A stretch of 56,949 bases of DNA from an uncultured Enterobacteriaceae bacterium (lineage in GTDB: Bacteria; Pseudomonadota; Gammaproteobacteria; Enterobacterales; Enterobacteriaceae), in assembly GCA_945271245.1 (NCBI GenBank), contig CALYPF010000003.1, positions 1-56,949 of the forward strand, given 5' to 3'. The position numbers and the translations under genes are program-made. The notes beneath the pieces were generated by a model. The model did not search any database. It saw only the letters and a program-made list of their open reading frames with translations, and had not been told where the DNA came from. Shown here piece after piece: positions 41,380 through 50,802 of the stretch (positions within the stretch are counted from its first letter, which is position 1; each line of letters opens with the position of its first letter).

Positions 41380-43091
41380 CAGCGAGTTAGCGCATCATAA
41401 TCGCGCAGTTTATTTTGATGCGCCGGGTTACCAATCAGGCGCGGGCGTTCGACAAAGCGCGGGTTAACCAGGCTGCGCGTCGGATCCCAGCCCTCGTAGC
41501 GCAGCCCCGCCAAATCAGACCATGTATAGATGAGATCCATGCTGCTGTACTTACGATTTTCCGCCGCGCTGAAGTCCTGAGGATGATGTTTCACCCATTC
41601 CGGCGATGACCAGAGAATAAAAGGTATCGTATACATGGCCCGGGTAGGTGCCTCTTCGTTACGTCCCTGAAGCTTATGCGGCGGCGTGTCGTACACCTCT
41701 TCCCCGTGATCGGAAAAATAGAGCAGGAAGCCGTTGGGGTCGCTTGCTTTAAAGGTTTTAATCAGCGTCGTTAATACGTGATCATTGAACAGTACGGCGT
41801 TATCGTAACTGTTGTAGGTATCCAGCGTATCGTCTGCCACGCCGGCAGGAACCGCGGCATCGCGCCCGGTAAAGCGCGCATAACTTTCCGGATAGCGAAA
41901 TTGATAGCTGAGATGGGTTCCCAATAAATGAATAACAATAAATTTCTTCGGCGCCGGATCGTTAAGCACGCTTTTAAACGGCGCGAATACTACCGAATCA
42001 TACTGGCGTGAGCTCTGATTGCGCTGCTGATTCATATAGAACTGTTGGTCAGTCTGACGCGAAAACACGGTCAGCATGGTGTTACGTTTGGTCATGGACT
42101 GCTGGTTGGTTATCCAGAACGTTTTATAACCAGCCTGCTTCATCATATTCATTAAGGAAGGCTCGGTGAGATAAAGGTCGGGATTTTTTTCATCAGCGAA
42201 GGTAAGCGCCTGCTGCAAAATTTCAATGGTATACGGGCGCGATGTCACCACATCGTTGAATACCGATAAATTTTTATCTTTCAGGCGCAGCGCGTCTATC
42301 TCCGGCGTAGTGTTACGACCGTAGCCATACAGGCTCATGCGATTACGCTGAGTGGATTCGCCAATCACTAACACCAGCGTGCGCGGCGTATCACCATTGG
42401 CGTCAACCAGGTTCTTTAACGGCGGCAGAGCGCGATTAGCCTGCAGTTTCTCCTCCAGGCTGTTTAGCTGGTTACGATAGTTGTAATACCCGGCAACGAA
42501 CTGCCAGGGCGCAGCGGGCTCCATACGGTTAACCAGATGCGATACCGCATTGTGTACCCCCTTTCCGGCCATTATTCTCGGCGCCAGCGGAGCCAGAATG
42601 AGTATGCAAAAAATGACCAGCGAAGCGCCGTAGCGCCAGGCGCGGGGTAAATATACCGGGCGCAAGCGGGTCCAGAGAAAAAGGGCCGCCAGCGTGTAAA
42701 CAATCAGAGTCGCCACCAGGCCCCAACTGAAATATTGCTGCATATATTCGCCGGCTTCGCTGGCGTTAGTTTCAAACATCACAAACAGAACGCTTTGCGA
42801 AAATTCCTGACCATAAATATAGAAATAAGCGATAGCCGCAGCAGAACTCAGCCAGAGCAGAATGCCAACGACAGCGCCATAAAGCCGAATACAGCGAGGA
42901 AACAAAAAGACCGGGATCGTCCACAGCAGGCTATACAGTAGAGAATCACGTAATCCAATGGTGCCACCGCGCCCCCAGGCAACAATGACGATTTGCAGCG
43001 CCGTGGAAAAAAAGCAAAAGTAAATCAGCGCCCATGCCAGCGCGCTACCGTTAAAGCGCGTGGATGCGCCCGAAGAGGCAAGTCGTTTCAT
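41379..43091 (-). CDS. cptA: Phosphoethanolamine transferase CptA/EptC
   Basis: A 570-residue inner-membrane enzyme with five N-terminal hydrophobic segments (within residues about 15-165) and a periplasmic sulfatase-like domain. Catalytic pattern LVIGESTQRNRMSLYGYGR contains the nucleophile Thr of the E-S-T motif (about residue 243), with SDHGEE near 468. It adds phosphoethanolamine to lipopolysaccharide core heptose. It aligns throughout with E. coli EptC/CptA. A PmrA-like box lies upstream at 43141. Confidence 0.92.
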   Translation of the reverse strand: MKRLASSGASTRFNGSALAWALIYFCFFSTALQIVIVAWGRGGTIGLRDSLLYSLLWTIPVFLFPRCIRLYGAVVGILLWLSSAAAIAYFYIYGQEFSQSVLFVMFETNASEAGEYMQQYFSWGLVATLIVYTLAALFLWTRLRPVYLPRAWRYGASLVIFCILILAPLAPRIMAGKGVHNAVSHLVNRMEPAAPWQFVAGYYNYRNQLNSLEEKLQANRALPPLKNLVDANGDTPRTLVLVIGESTQRNRMSLYGYGRNTTPEIDALRLKDKNLSVFNDVVTSRPYTIEILQQALTFADEKNPDLYLTEPSLMNMMKQAGYKTFWITNQQSMTKRNTMLTVFSRQTDQQFYMNQQRNQSSRQYDSVVFAPFKSVLNDPAPKKFIVIHLLGTHLSYQFRYPESYARFTGRDAAVPAGVADDTLDTYNSYDNAVLFNDHVLTTLIKTFKASDPNGFLLYFSDHGEEVYDTPPHKLQGRNEEAPTRAMYTIPFILWSSPEWVKHHPQDFSAAENRKYSSMDLIYTWSDLAGLRYEGWDPTRSLVNPRFVERPRLIGNPAHQNKLRDYDALTR

Positions 43092-43140
43092 ATTAGGGTC
43101 ATCACAAAGAATTCAAACTGCCGCATATTATGCTGTTTGA

Positions 43141-43157
43141 ATTAATTTTACATTAAC
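43141..43157 (-). promoter_or_regulatory. PmrA (BasR)-like direct repeat upstream of cptA
   Basis: On the minus strand GTTAAT-GTAAA-ATTAAT, 50 bases upstream of the start codon. The PmrA consensus is YTTAAK-N5-YTTAAK; both half-sites match TTAAT and only the first base of each differs. Salmonella cptA is known to be PmrA-controlled. Confidence 0.5.
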
Positions 43158-43455
43158 TGGTTTTGTTCAATTGTCTGAAATGCCACCTTTTGAGTAGATA
43201 CCTTCTCCAGCATCGTTGTGATGCGCGGCGGTAAAGTGCCGGACGATACCTGCACAACCGCCGCGCTCAGGCGCTACCCTTATTACCTGCGCGGGTATAG
43301 CATATTAATTTGATTCCTCACTTCGCCTGGCAAACCGCTCGGTCGGGCTTATGGCAGCGGCAATACGCGGCGCCGGCGAACTCAGCCGTTAAGCAGCGAA
43401 TGGCCACGGGTATCGGTGTCGCATTATTCCGTTTTACCCTGAGCGGTAACCCGGC

Positions 43456-45579
43456 TCAGAAATCATAATTAACCGCCACGGAAACGCTGCGCGGTGCCCC
43501 GTAAACCGCGTAAGCGCCAAGGTAATCGAAGTTTTCTTTATCAAACAGATTGTTAACGTTCGCCTGCACCGCAAGCCGCTGCGTCACCTGATAGCGCCCG
43601 AACAAATCGACCAGCGCGTAACTTCCCTGATGGATGCGCGCGGCGCCCTGCGGGCCGGCCACATCCTGCCAGGTGCTATTTTGCCAGTTCACGCCGCCGC
43701 CGAGGGTTAGCGCAGGTAATATCGGCAGGCGATAGCGGGTAAACAGTTTCAAGGTAGTACGTGGCATCCAGGGATTTATCGCCGTATGGTCACCGGCTTG
43801 TGCCATAAAGCGTGAGCCGCCTACGGTCATTAGCCAGTCATCGGTAAGTTTACCGTTTAGCTCAAATTCAACGCCTTTGCTAACGGTGTCGTTCGCCGCT
43901 CGCCAGGCCATTTCATCGGTACCGGGAATATATTCTGAGGTTCTGACGGCCACGTTATCTTGCCGGGTGTAAAACAGTGCGACCGACGCGGTCAGACGCC
44001 CATTAAGCCAGTCTCCTTTTAACCCGGTTTCGTAACTGTTTCCGGTCGCGGGATCGATATAACGTTTATCGATATTGCGCACGCTTTGCGGCTGAAATAT
44101 TGAGGTATAACTGGCGTAACCGGACCAGAAGTCATTAATGTCATAAATCAGACCTGCGTACGGCGTTATGCGCGATTTATCGCTGTTGGCCGTGGTGCCA
44201 CTGGCGCGCCAGTGGGTGTAGCGCGCGCCGACGATAGCGTGTAGCGGATCGGCAAGGGTAATCCGCGCGGCCCCGTAGAGTGAACGCTTGCGAATAGTAT
44301 CATTTGAATAATCTACCCACGGGGACCACGGTTTTTCAGCAATGCGCCCGTTCCAGCGAAAATAATCGCCTACCTCATCTGCGCTAAACGAGGATTGCGC
44401 GTTGATATAATGATTATTCTGTTTGCTGTAACTGCCTCACAGCATCAGCGTGTGCTGGCGCTCGAATACCGTAACCGGGCCGCTGGCATACATGTCCAGT
44501 GAATCCAGCTTGCGTTTCCCTTTATTCCAGCCGCCGAATGCGGAAACCCCGCCGCCGGTCGCGCGATCGGGGAAGCCTGATGCGTACATTAATTTAGAAT
44601 CAAAGCGATTTTCCGCATGTGTGCCGGTCGCATTGAGCAACCAGCCGTTGTCGAAACGCTGCGCAAGGCTGGCAAACACTTTGTTCGCTTTATGTTCCGA
44701 GTAACTCCAGTCCGGTGCCGGGCTAAAGCTCCTGTCGAAATGCGTACGCCCGCCATCCGCGTACCAGGTCGGTACGCCGCCCCATGTGGGAGATGAGGTG
44801 TGTGCCTGTTGATAGTCATACCCGACCGACAGCGTCGTCATTGCGGTAAGGTCAGCATCCAGCGCGCCGGTAAAGAATTTTTTGCGTTTCCCGTAGCGAT
44901 CGAGCCAGCTATTGCCATCCTGATAGCCCGTAATTACCCGGGTGCGAACATTGCCCGCCGTCGTTAGAGGCGCCGAAACATCCGCCACTACCCGACGTTT
45001 ATCCCAGCTGCCATAACTGCCGGAAAGCGAGCCGGTAACGGTTTTACTGTCCGCATGTTTGCGCACCATATTAACCGCCGCCGAAGGTTCGCCGGTGCCG
45101 GTCATTAGCCCGGTTGCTCCACGGGTAACGTCAATACGCCGATAGATAGCCGTATCCGATCCCGCATCGCCAAAATTCCATATACCATCCAACGTGGTAG
45201 GGATGCCATCAAATAGATAGTTATTGATTAAAAAGCCGCGGGAATAATAACTTACTCGATCGGAATCCACCTGACGGGCGGAAACGCCGGTGGTGCTGCG
45301 CATCACGTCGCCAATTGTTTGTAATTGTTGATCCTGCATACGCTGCTGGCTGATAACGCTGACCGACTGCGGTATATCGCGCGGCGCCAGCGTCATTTTC
45401 GTGCCTGCGTCGGTGAGCGGCAAACTGTATTCATCCTCAGAGCGAACGCTTTCTGCACTATTGCCCTCCACCCACATTGTCTCTTCCGCCAGCGCCTGCT
45501 GCGCTATTGCTATATTTAGCGCCAGCAGCGTCATTTGCCACGGCGCTTTGCGATAGCGCCCTTGTCCTTCCCCTAACAT
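43456..45579 (-). pseudogene. fhuE: FhuE-like siderophore receptor, broken by one TGA
   Basis: A 708-codon TonB-dependent ferric siderophore receptor (FhuE group, coprogen/rhodotorulic acid type). The N-terminal signal peptide, plug domain (SVISQQRMQDQQLQTIGDVM, then RGATGLMTGTGEPSAAVNMV) and barrel are all in one frame with a single in-frame TGA at 44434-44436. FhuE has Gly there (LMFGGSYSKQNN versus LML-stop-GSYSKQNN), so one GGA to TGA change explains it. Both halves are otherwise undamaged, so the mutation is recent or a sequencing error. A Fur-box-like sequence lies 200 bases upstream. Confidence 0.9.
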
Positions 45580-46023
45580 ACCAACCCCTTCAACGCGTTA
45601 TTGTTATCCCCAGACGGCAGCGATGCCTGCAAGTAAAGACTTTCATCGCACCGTTTATCGATACCGTTAATGCTGGAAACCAGAGCGATATCGCTTTAAC
45701 TCGTGCAATAAGCCTGCGTTTAGTGCGTACACCACCCCTTTTCCTGGGTGAATATAGGCCCAAAGAAAAATGCAAATGAGAAATATAATCATTTTTACTA
45801 TCAATGCAATACACAATTGGCAGAACAGTGAGCCTACGGAGACATAATTACGGGCAATACCGCACAACACCGACATTCCCTATAGCGCTATATGCGGTAT
45901 CCTGTAGACAAATTTTCACACAAAATCTGGCTTGCTCTGGCGCTATCCGGCGGTGAATTATGGCGTTATAGCCTTTACTGCACGACTGAACGCGCTTTTG
46001 GCAAGCTATCCGGGAGAGAAGTT
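45580..46023. other. Gap between fhuE and rcnB
   Basis: Contains promoter DNA for the divergent fhuE-like and rcnB genes, including the Fur-like site at 45778-45796. AT-rich stretches near 45780-45850. No gene is supported; ORFs here have no ribosome binding sites or family resemblance. Confidence 0.5.
45778..45796 (-). promoter_or_regulatory. Candidate Fur box upstream of fhuE
   Basis: GAGAAATATAATCATTTTT matches 14 of 19 positions of the Fur consensus GATAATGATAATCATTATC, including an unbroken ATAATCATT core. Iron-controlled expression is expected for an outer membrane siderophore receptor. Confidence 0.6.
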
Positions 46024-46389
46024 ATGAACAAGACTCAATGGGCGCTCAGCGCCGCGCTGGCAATTGGCCTTGGAATGATGGCGGGCAGCGCGGCTGCCAA
46101 TACCGATGATGAAGCCCAGGCGTTAACTCAGCCGCAGTCACAGCCCGCTGACTCCAGCTATGAGGTAAAAACCTTCAGCGCTGATTTTCACCTCTATCAT
46201 ATTGGCGATACCGTTCCGGAGCTGTACCGGAGCAGCCAGTACGCTATATCCCAGTGGAAGCTGCGTAACCTGACGCCGCCTGATGAAGGCACTCATTGGA
46301 CCTATATGGGTGGGAATTATGTCCTGATTACCGACGACGCAGGAAAAGTTGTTAAAGCTCTTTCCGGGGACATTTTTTACGCTAACTAA
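46024..46389 (+). CDS. rcnB: Periplasmic Ni/Co homeostasis protein RcnB
   Basis: A 121-residue periplasmic protein with a signal peptide (cleavage near AAANT, residues about 20-25) and the RcnB domain (about 45-118: DTVPELYRSSQYAISQWKLR, then GTHWTYMGGNYVLI). It closely follows E. coli RcnB, which moderates nickel and cobalt handling beside the RcnA exporter. ATG at 46024 follows GGGAGAGAAGTT; the longer in-frame start (45892) is not needed. rcnA and rcnR are not next to it here. Confidence 0.9.
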   Translation: MNKTQWALSAALAIGLGMMAGSAAANTDDEAQALTQPQSQPADSSYEVKTFSADFHLYHIGDTVPELYRSSQYAISQWKLRNLTPPDEGTHWTYMGGNYVLITDDAGKVVKALSGDIFYAN

Positions 46390-46859
46390 TAGGGTTACTG
46401 AAAAGCGGCAGGCGCCTGCGCTCAGGCTCGCCGCTCAAAGGTATTCAACGCATATAGTGATTTTAATGGTGTTGGCTCCCTCTGTGGCTTGCAAAAAAAA
46501 CTTATTCTTCCGCACGGACAGTTTTACCATTAAATATATTAGACCTACTTCCCAGTTTCACCATGAAATAATCCCACCAAAAACCAATTATCTCCGCCAG
46601 ATGTTTCCTTATAACACCCGATAATTTAGATAAAATTAATTTTTATTAAGCAAATCCCGTATAAGAGGTGCCGGGAGAATAAACGAATACTCTCCCGTAA
46701 TGATATTAACTCTACCAACGCATGCGTGTAGAAATAATAAACTGACCATCCATTAAAAATGGATGATCTGTGAGCTACCTTATTGAAGGCTCATCTTCTA
46801 AAAAGTGGCGTTAATACATTATGTGCGCTCGGAAAACAGGAAGTCAGGATAATTCATCT
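46390..46859. other. Gap between rcnB and the fidL-like gene
   Basis: 470 bases without a supported gene. It contains one perfect 8-bp hairpin, CATCCATT / AATGGATG (46747-46765), about 95 bases after the FidL stop on the minus strand but with no T run. Mostly AT-rich. Confidence 0.4.
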
Positions 46860-47339
46860 TTAATTACACAGGAACTGAGGGAAGCCGCCGGCATAAACCA
46901 GATATCCGCTGCTACCGCCGCCTACGGGTCGTAATTCGACCTCACGCTGCTGCGCCGTGAAAAACTCAGGTAACAGAGCATTTCCGTGTTCCGGGCTTAG
47001 CTCATCATCGGCACGCGGCACTACTGCCAGGCTCCGCAAATGTCTCTGTTCTGAAAGCGGAGAAATAGAGAACCGAATAATACGATTAATCCGGACTCCG
47101 CGCGGCGCTGCTTCGGCCAGATATCCCCTAACCACCGCCTCGCCTTTGTCACCGTGTAAATGAAAATTAATGCGCGTAGAGAGCGTCCGCTCTCCCAAAT
47201 GGACTATCATACGCGCGTGGCACGTAAAGGGGATTGAACGCCGCGATGGAACAATATGGAAAAAGTAGACCGTCAGCGCCAAAGTCGCTAACAGCAGCAC
47301 GTGCCCGAGGATGATAAATACCATGCTTTTGCGCTTCAT
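46860..47339 (-). CDS. FidL-like membrane protein
   Basis: A 159-residue protein with an N-terminal membrane helix (about residues 6-28, MVFIILGHVLLLATLALTVY) and a periplasmic beta-rich domain. It resembles FidL, the membrane partner encoded next to winged-helix regulators of fimbrial operons in enterobacteria. Its ATG overlaps the regulator stop (ATGA). No fimbrial genes are nearby, so the pair is an orphan. Confidence 0.65.
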   Translation of the reverse strand: MKRKSMVFIILGHVLLLATLALTVYFFHIVPSRRSIPFTCHARMIVHLGERTLSTRINFHLHGDKGEAVVRGYLAEAAPRGVRINRIIRFSISPLSEQRHLRSLAVVPRADDELSPEHGNALLPEFFTAQQREVELRPVGGGSSGYLVYAGGFPQFLCN

Positions 47340-48103
47340 GATATTTCTTCTCCCGCTTTTTGGTTTGGGAAATACAGCGACAGACAGTGCGGTGCTGAGC
47401 CGTATGACAGCAGCGCTTTATTGCAAATAATGGCGGAGACTTTTGTCGATGCCGGATACGCCGTGACGTAAATCGTCACTCGATCACGACATAACTCCTT
47501 ATGCGTTGCGGTGAAGCTGGCATGGCGCTTATAACTGCCGGCATCGGCGTTATATTGCCAGGCGCATTTGCCGGTGATATTCGAGCCGGGCACATAGCCC
47601 GTAGAGGCTGCGTTTTTCTCAAGAGTGAAAATCTGCCCGCTCCCTGCCAGCAGCAGCATTAGGGCAGAAAACAGCGCCAAAGCCGCCACGCGCGGTAAGC
47701 GCAGGCGTTTTCGGCATTCGGCGTATGGCGTCATGGTTTTATCTTCTTCATTCCCCCTCCCCGGTGCCAACCTGCTGTCGGTTCCGACGCTGGCCTTCTC
47801 ACCCCTGCGCAGCAATACGCGACGCGGCGACTGGGAATTCATAATCAGAATAGACGGAGCGTCCAGCGTAATAAAAGCGCGTCGCAGTTCTAGCAGCCCG
47901 TCCCATATAGCCTCCGACGAGGCCACTGGAAACAGGCTGCGCAGCGCCGTCTCATGAATCCAAATATCACTGCGCTCACAAAGGTACTGCAAACATATTG
48001 CAGAAAGATTTGTCAGCGTAATGTTTTGCCCACTGGTGGAATTAACAAGTGCGCGTGTCTGTGGAAAAAACTGTAACTGGTGAATAAGATAATTGCGGTT
48101 CAT
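47336..48103 (-). CDS. CadC-like membrane-anchored winged-helix regulator
   Basis: A 255-residue one-component regulator: an N-terminal winged-helix domain (about residues 20-100: NITLTNLSAICLQYLCER, then FPVASSEAIWDGLLELRRAF), a cytoplasmic linker, one membrane helix (about 137-155, VAALALFSALMLLLAGSG) and a periplasmic C-terminus with C177 and C199. It senses outside the membrane and binds DNA inside, as ToxR/CadC do. The FidL-like partner is cotranscribed. Confidence 0.8.
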   Translation of the reverse strand: MNRNYLIHQLQFFPQTRALVNSTSGQNITLTNLSAICLQYLCERSDIWIHETALRSLFPVASSEAIWDGLLELRRAFITLDAPSILIMNSQSPRRVLLRRGEKASVGTDSRLAPGRGNEEDKTMTPYAECRKRLRLPRVAALALFSALMLLLAGSGQIFTLEKNAASTGYVPGSNITGKCAWQYNADAGSYKRHASFTATHKELCRDRVTIYVTAYPASTKVSAIICNKALLSYGSAPHCLSLYFPNQKAGEEIS

Positions 48104-48616
48104 AAACTATTCACGCTGCACATTCCTGGCGAGATGCGAGCGTTGTCACCTGTGTCAAATAGTCGTGTTCTCATTTATATTTATCCCATGCAAGTGCGCA
48201 GCGATGCTACTTTTGAGGCCTCATAAAGTAAAGTCGCGTTTTTCATAAATAGTAACAAGATCGCACTTCCCGATGTGAAGTAGTGTTTTAAATAAACTTT
48301 GATTTAATCTCAATGGAGATAGTGAATATTCTTAATATAAATAATCCATCATTAAGAACATACGCAAAAAAAGATAAATTATCGGGATGTATGGGCTGGA
48401 ATTCTCGCATATTTAATAACAGATATCGGTAACCGCGAATAATCCAGACCCAGATTATCGGCCTTTAATGTCATAATCACATTTACCGCCTGCCTCACCA
48501 CAGATAAAAGCCGCCCCTCCTGACTCCAGGCATCGCGCTGAAAACGGCATGTGCAAAAATTCCGGGTACAGCCAGCATCAGAGCAGTGGATAACATAGCC
48601 TGCCGGGATAGGTATT
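48104..48616. other. AT-rich gap upstream of the regulator
   Basis: About 510 bases, clearly AT-rich between 48160 and 48420, holding the likely promoter of the regulator/fidL pair (minus strand). No gene or strong terminator is supported here. Such AT-rich DNA is typical of H-NS-silenced acquired genes. Confidence 0.4.
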
Positions 48617-49150
48617 TACCCTTTTGAAGTAAAAGGCCACCTTCTTAGAAGGTGGCCTTTGAGAATGCCCCCTTAAGGGGAATATTGTCACCTTCCGCTT
48701 ACGACTCTGGCAATTCCATCTGCTGTTCATGTGTTTGTTCCGTTTTCTCCTGATGTCGCACATATCTTCTGATTATTTCTTCGTTCACATCGACCGTATC
48801 TACAAACTACCCTCGGGGCCAAAAATGGTTTCCCCAGCGCGTCTTCCTGATGTGTGGAAAACGATTATAGAGCCTGATGGCACTGCGACCTTTCAAATGA
48901 CCCATTCGCGTTGATATCGAGATTTTAGGTCGGACGATGACCACCAGATGTACATGAGCTGGCTGAACATTTAACGCCGGAACTTCACAATCCTTTATGC
49001 CGCATAGTCCGCATAGAATGTAGATTGCCCTGTAAAGCTCCTTGCCCGGCCTGTCTTTAAGGCTCCTGAATCGATACGTTGGCGTCGGTATTTGCAACGC
49101 CAATATACCTGTGATGAACGCCTGTAAAGCCCCGTGTTGGTTTGTCTCCT
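48617..49150 (-). mobile_element. IS200-type insertion sequence remnant
   Basis: The Y1 (HUH) transposase remnant below, plus a perfect 14-bp hairpin AAAGGCCACCTTCT / AGAAGGTGGCCTTT (48632-48660) about 40 bases past its stop, where IS200/IS605 elements keep a terminal hairpin. The exact ends are not defined. Confidence 0.65.
48699..49130 (-). pseudogene. IS200-family Y1 transposase, degraded
   Basis: On the minus strand a frame starting near QVYWRCKYRRQR shifts near 49055 into DRPGKELYRAIYILCG, then the HUH motif H-V-H-L-V-V (in AHVHLVVIV), GHLKGRSAIRLYNRFP and WGNHF. It then meets TAG at 48807-48809 (normally Tyr in RGYFVDTV). The rest, including the catalytic Tyr region RRYVRHQ with Q four residues after Y, continues in frame to TAA at 48699. 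At least one frameshift and one stop inactivate it. Confidence 0.75.
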
Positions 49151-49181
49151 TTTACTTGCGATGAGTAAGCAGAGCTATTCC

Positions 49182-49241
49182 GGCATTGGCATTGGCATTG
49201 GCATTGGCATTGGCATTGGCATTGGCATTGGCATTGGCATT
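49182..49241 (+). repeat. Hexanucleotide repeat (GGCATT)10
   Basis: Ten uninterrupted copies of GGCATT. It lies immediately upstream of the transposase remnant and not inside any supported gene. Perfect short repeats of this kind vary in copy number by slipped-strand mispairing. Confidence 0.95.
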
Positions 49242-49520
49242 CTTCAGCTATAGCCTTACAGGATCAATCACCACCTCCCAGGAGGGGGTTTCGGGGTGAC
49301 AAGTAAAAAGGGCGTATCGCCCTTTTTATTGCCAACTGAAAACCATGTCCTGTGGGCGTGGCCATCAACAGATTTTGGCTCTGCTTTATTGTTTTGGGAT
49401 TTAAATCTCACAAGCCAGACTGGCAGAGACTTTTTTAAGGAATTTGGTATGCCCCTCTGGGGCATCAAAGCAAAGCCGCTTATGAAGGCGGCTTTTTACT
49501 TCATCTGTTATTACGCGCGC
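49242..49520. other. Gap with two hairpins between the repeat and mrp
   Basis: Contains AAAAAGGGCG / CGCCCTTTTT around 49305-49326 and AAAGCCGC / GCGGCTTT around 49473-49496, the latter followed by T and serving as a possible mrp terminator region. A minus-strand stretch (about 49268-49468) reads KSVDGHAHRTWFSVGNKKGD, vaguely like Ash-type phage proteins, but too short to call. Confidence 0.4.
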
Positions 49521-50630
49521 CTAAAGCGCCCTAAAAGCGATATCCGCCGGGATGACATCCCCTTGCCAGTAAAGCTGCGCCGCCACGCGCCCGGCTAACT
49601 GCCGGTACAGATGCGTAAACTCACCGTCAGGGCTTTTCACCACGGTCGGCACACCGCTATCCAAATCCTCTCGCAGAGAAATGTGCAGCGGCATTTGCCC
49701 AAGCAGCGTTGTATGATACTGCTGCGCCAGCTTTTCAGCACCACCGGTGCCAAAAATAGGCTCATGATGCCCGCACTGGCTACAAACATGCATGCTCATA
49801 TTTTCTATAATACCCAGCACCGGAACATCCACTTTCTCAAACATTACGATGCCTTTTTTCGCGTCAATCAGCGCGATATCCTGCGGAGTGGTCACCACTA
49901 CCGCGCCGGTAACCGGTATATTTTGCGCCAGCGTAAGCTGGATATCACCGGTGCCAGGGGGCATGTCCAGCACCAGATAATCCAGGTCCGGCCACAGGGA
50001 TTCCTGGAGAAGTTGCAGCAGTGCCTTGCTGGCCATCGGCCCGCGCCAGACCATGGCATTGTCGTCGGTCACCAGATAGCCAATAGAGTTAGTGGCCAGT
50101 CCGTGCGCCATAATCGGCGCCATATGCGTGCCATCAGGCGACGTTGGGCGCTCCGCTTCAGTGCCGAGCATCGCCGGAACGGAGGGGCCATAAATATCGG
50201 CATCCAAAATACCGACTTTCGCGCCCTCTGCAATGAGCGCCAGCGCCAGGTTCACCGCCGTAGACGATTTGCCTACCCCACCTTTTCCTGAACTCACGGC
50301 AATAATATTTTTGACGCCATTAATGCCCGCTCTGTCTTTAACGCGTTTAAGCGTGGCGATATTGTGCGTCAGCTTCCAGTCAATCGCCCGGGCGCCGGTC
50401 ACCCGCAGCAATTCAGCGCTGGTTTGCTCTTTCAGAACGTTAAATCCGCTTTGCCAGGCAAACGGCATTTGCAGTTCGATATAAACCACATCATCCATCC
50501 AGGCTACATGATGTAGCGCCTTCAGGGCCGTCAGGTTATGTTTCAGGGTAGGGTGTTGAAATTGTGATAGCGTTCCGGCGACCATTGCGCGCAGGGCTTC
50601 CGGCGATCTCACCTGGGATTGCGAACTCAT
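49521..50630 (-). CDS. mrp: Iron-sulfur cluster carrier ATPase Mrp/ApbC
   Basis: A 369-residue cytosolic P-loop ATPase that carries and transfers Fe-S clusters. Deviant Walker A SSGKGGVGKS lies at about residues 113-122 and the cluster-ligating CSQC is at about 284-287. Start at 50630 (MSSQSQVRS) matches the E. coli protein (369 aa); the in-frame ATG 36 bases upstream adds an unsupported extension. Divergent from metG as in E. coli. Confidence 0.95.
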   Translation of the reverse strand: MSSQSQVRSPEALRAMVAGTLSQFQHPTLKHNLTALKALHHVAWMDDVVYIELQMPFAWQSGFNVLKEQTSAELLRVTGARAIDWKLTHNIATLKRVKDRAGINGVKNIIAVSSGKGGVGKSSTAVNLALALIAEGAKVGILDADIYGPSVPAMLGTEAERPTSPDGTHMAPIMAHGLATNSIGYLVTDDNAMVWRGPMASKALLQLLQESLWPDLDYLVLDMPPGTGDIQLTLAQNIPVTGAVVVTTPQDIALIDAKKGIVMFEKVDVPVLGIIENMSMHVCSQCGHHEPIFGTGGAEKLAQQYHTTLLGQMPLHISLREDLDSGVPTVVKSPDGEFTHLYRQLAGRVAAQLYWQGDVIPADIAFRAL

Positions 50631-50802
50631 CCCGACTCCTTTGGTTACAGGGTGCAGTCTGACCATAGCCAGACAGGGTTAATTTATTAAGCATACCAAA
50701 AAGCGAATAATTCCCCCATTACTCGCTTTTGACTTACTAAAAAATTCCTCGTTTGGTACTATCGTTACCCCCTTTTTTCATACTGAAAGATCGATTGTCA
50801 CT

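Noticed and set aside
49268-49468. Ash-like phage protein on the minus strand
   Set aside because: Only a short stretch resembles that family; it has no good start and overlaps hairpins.
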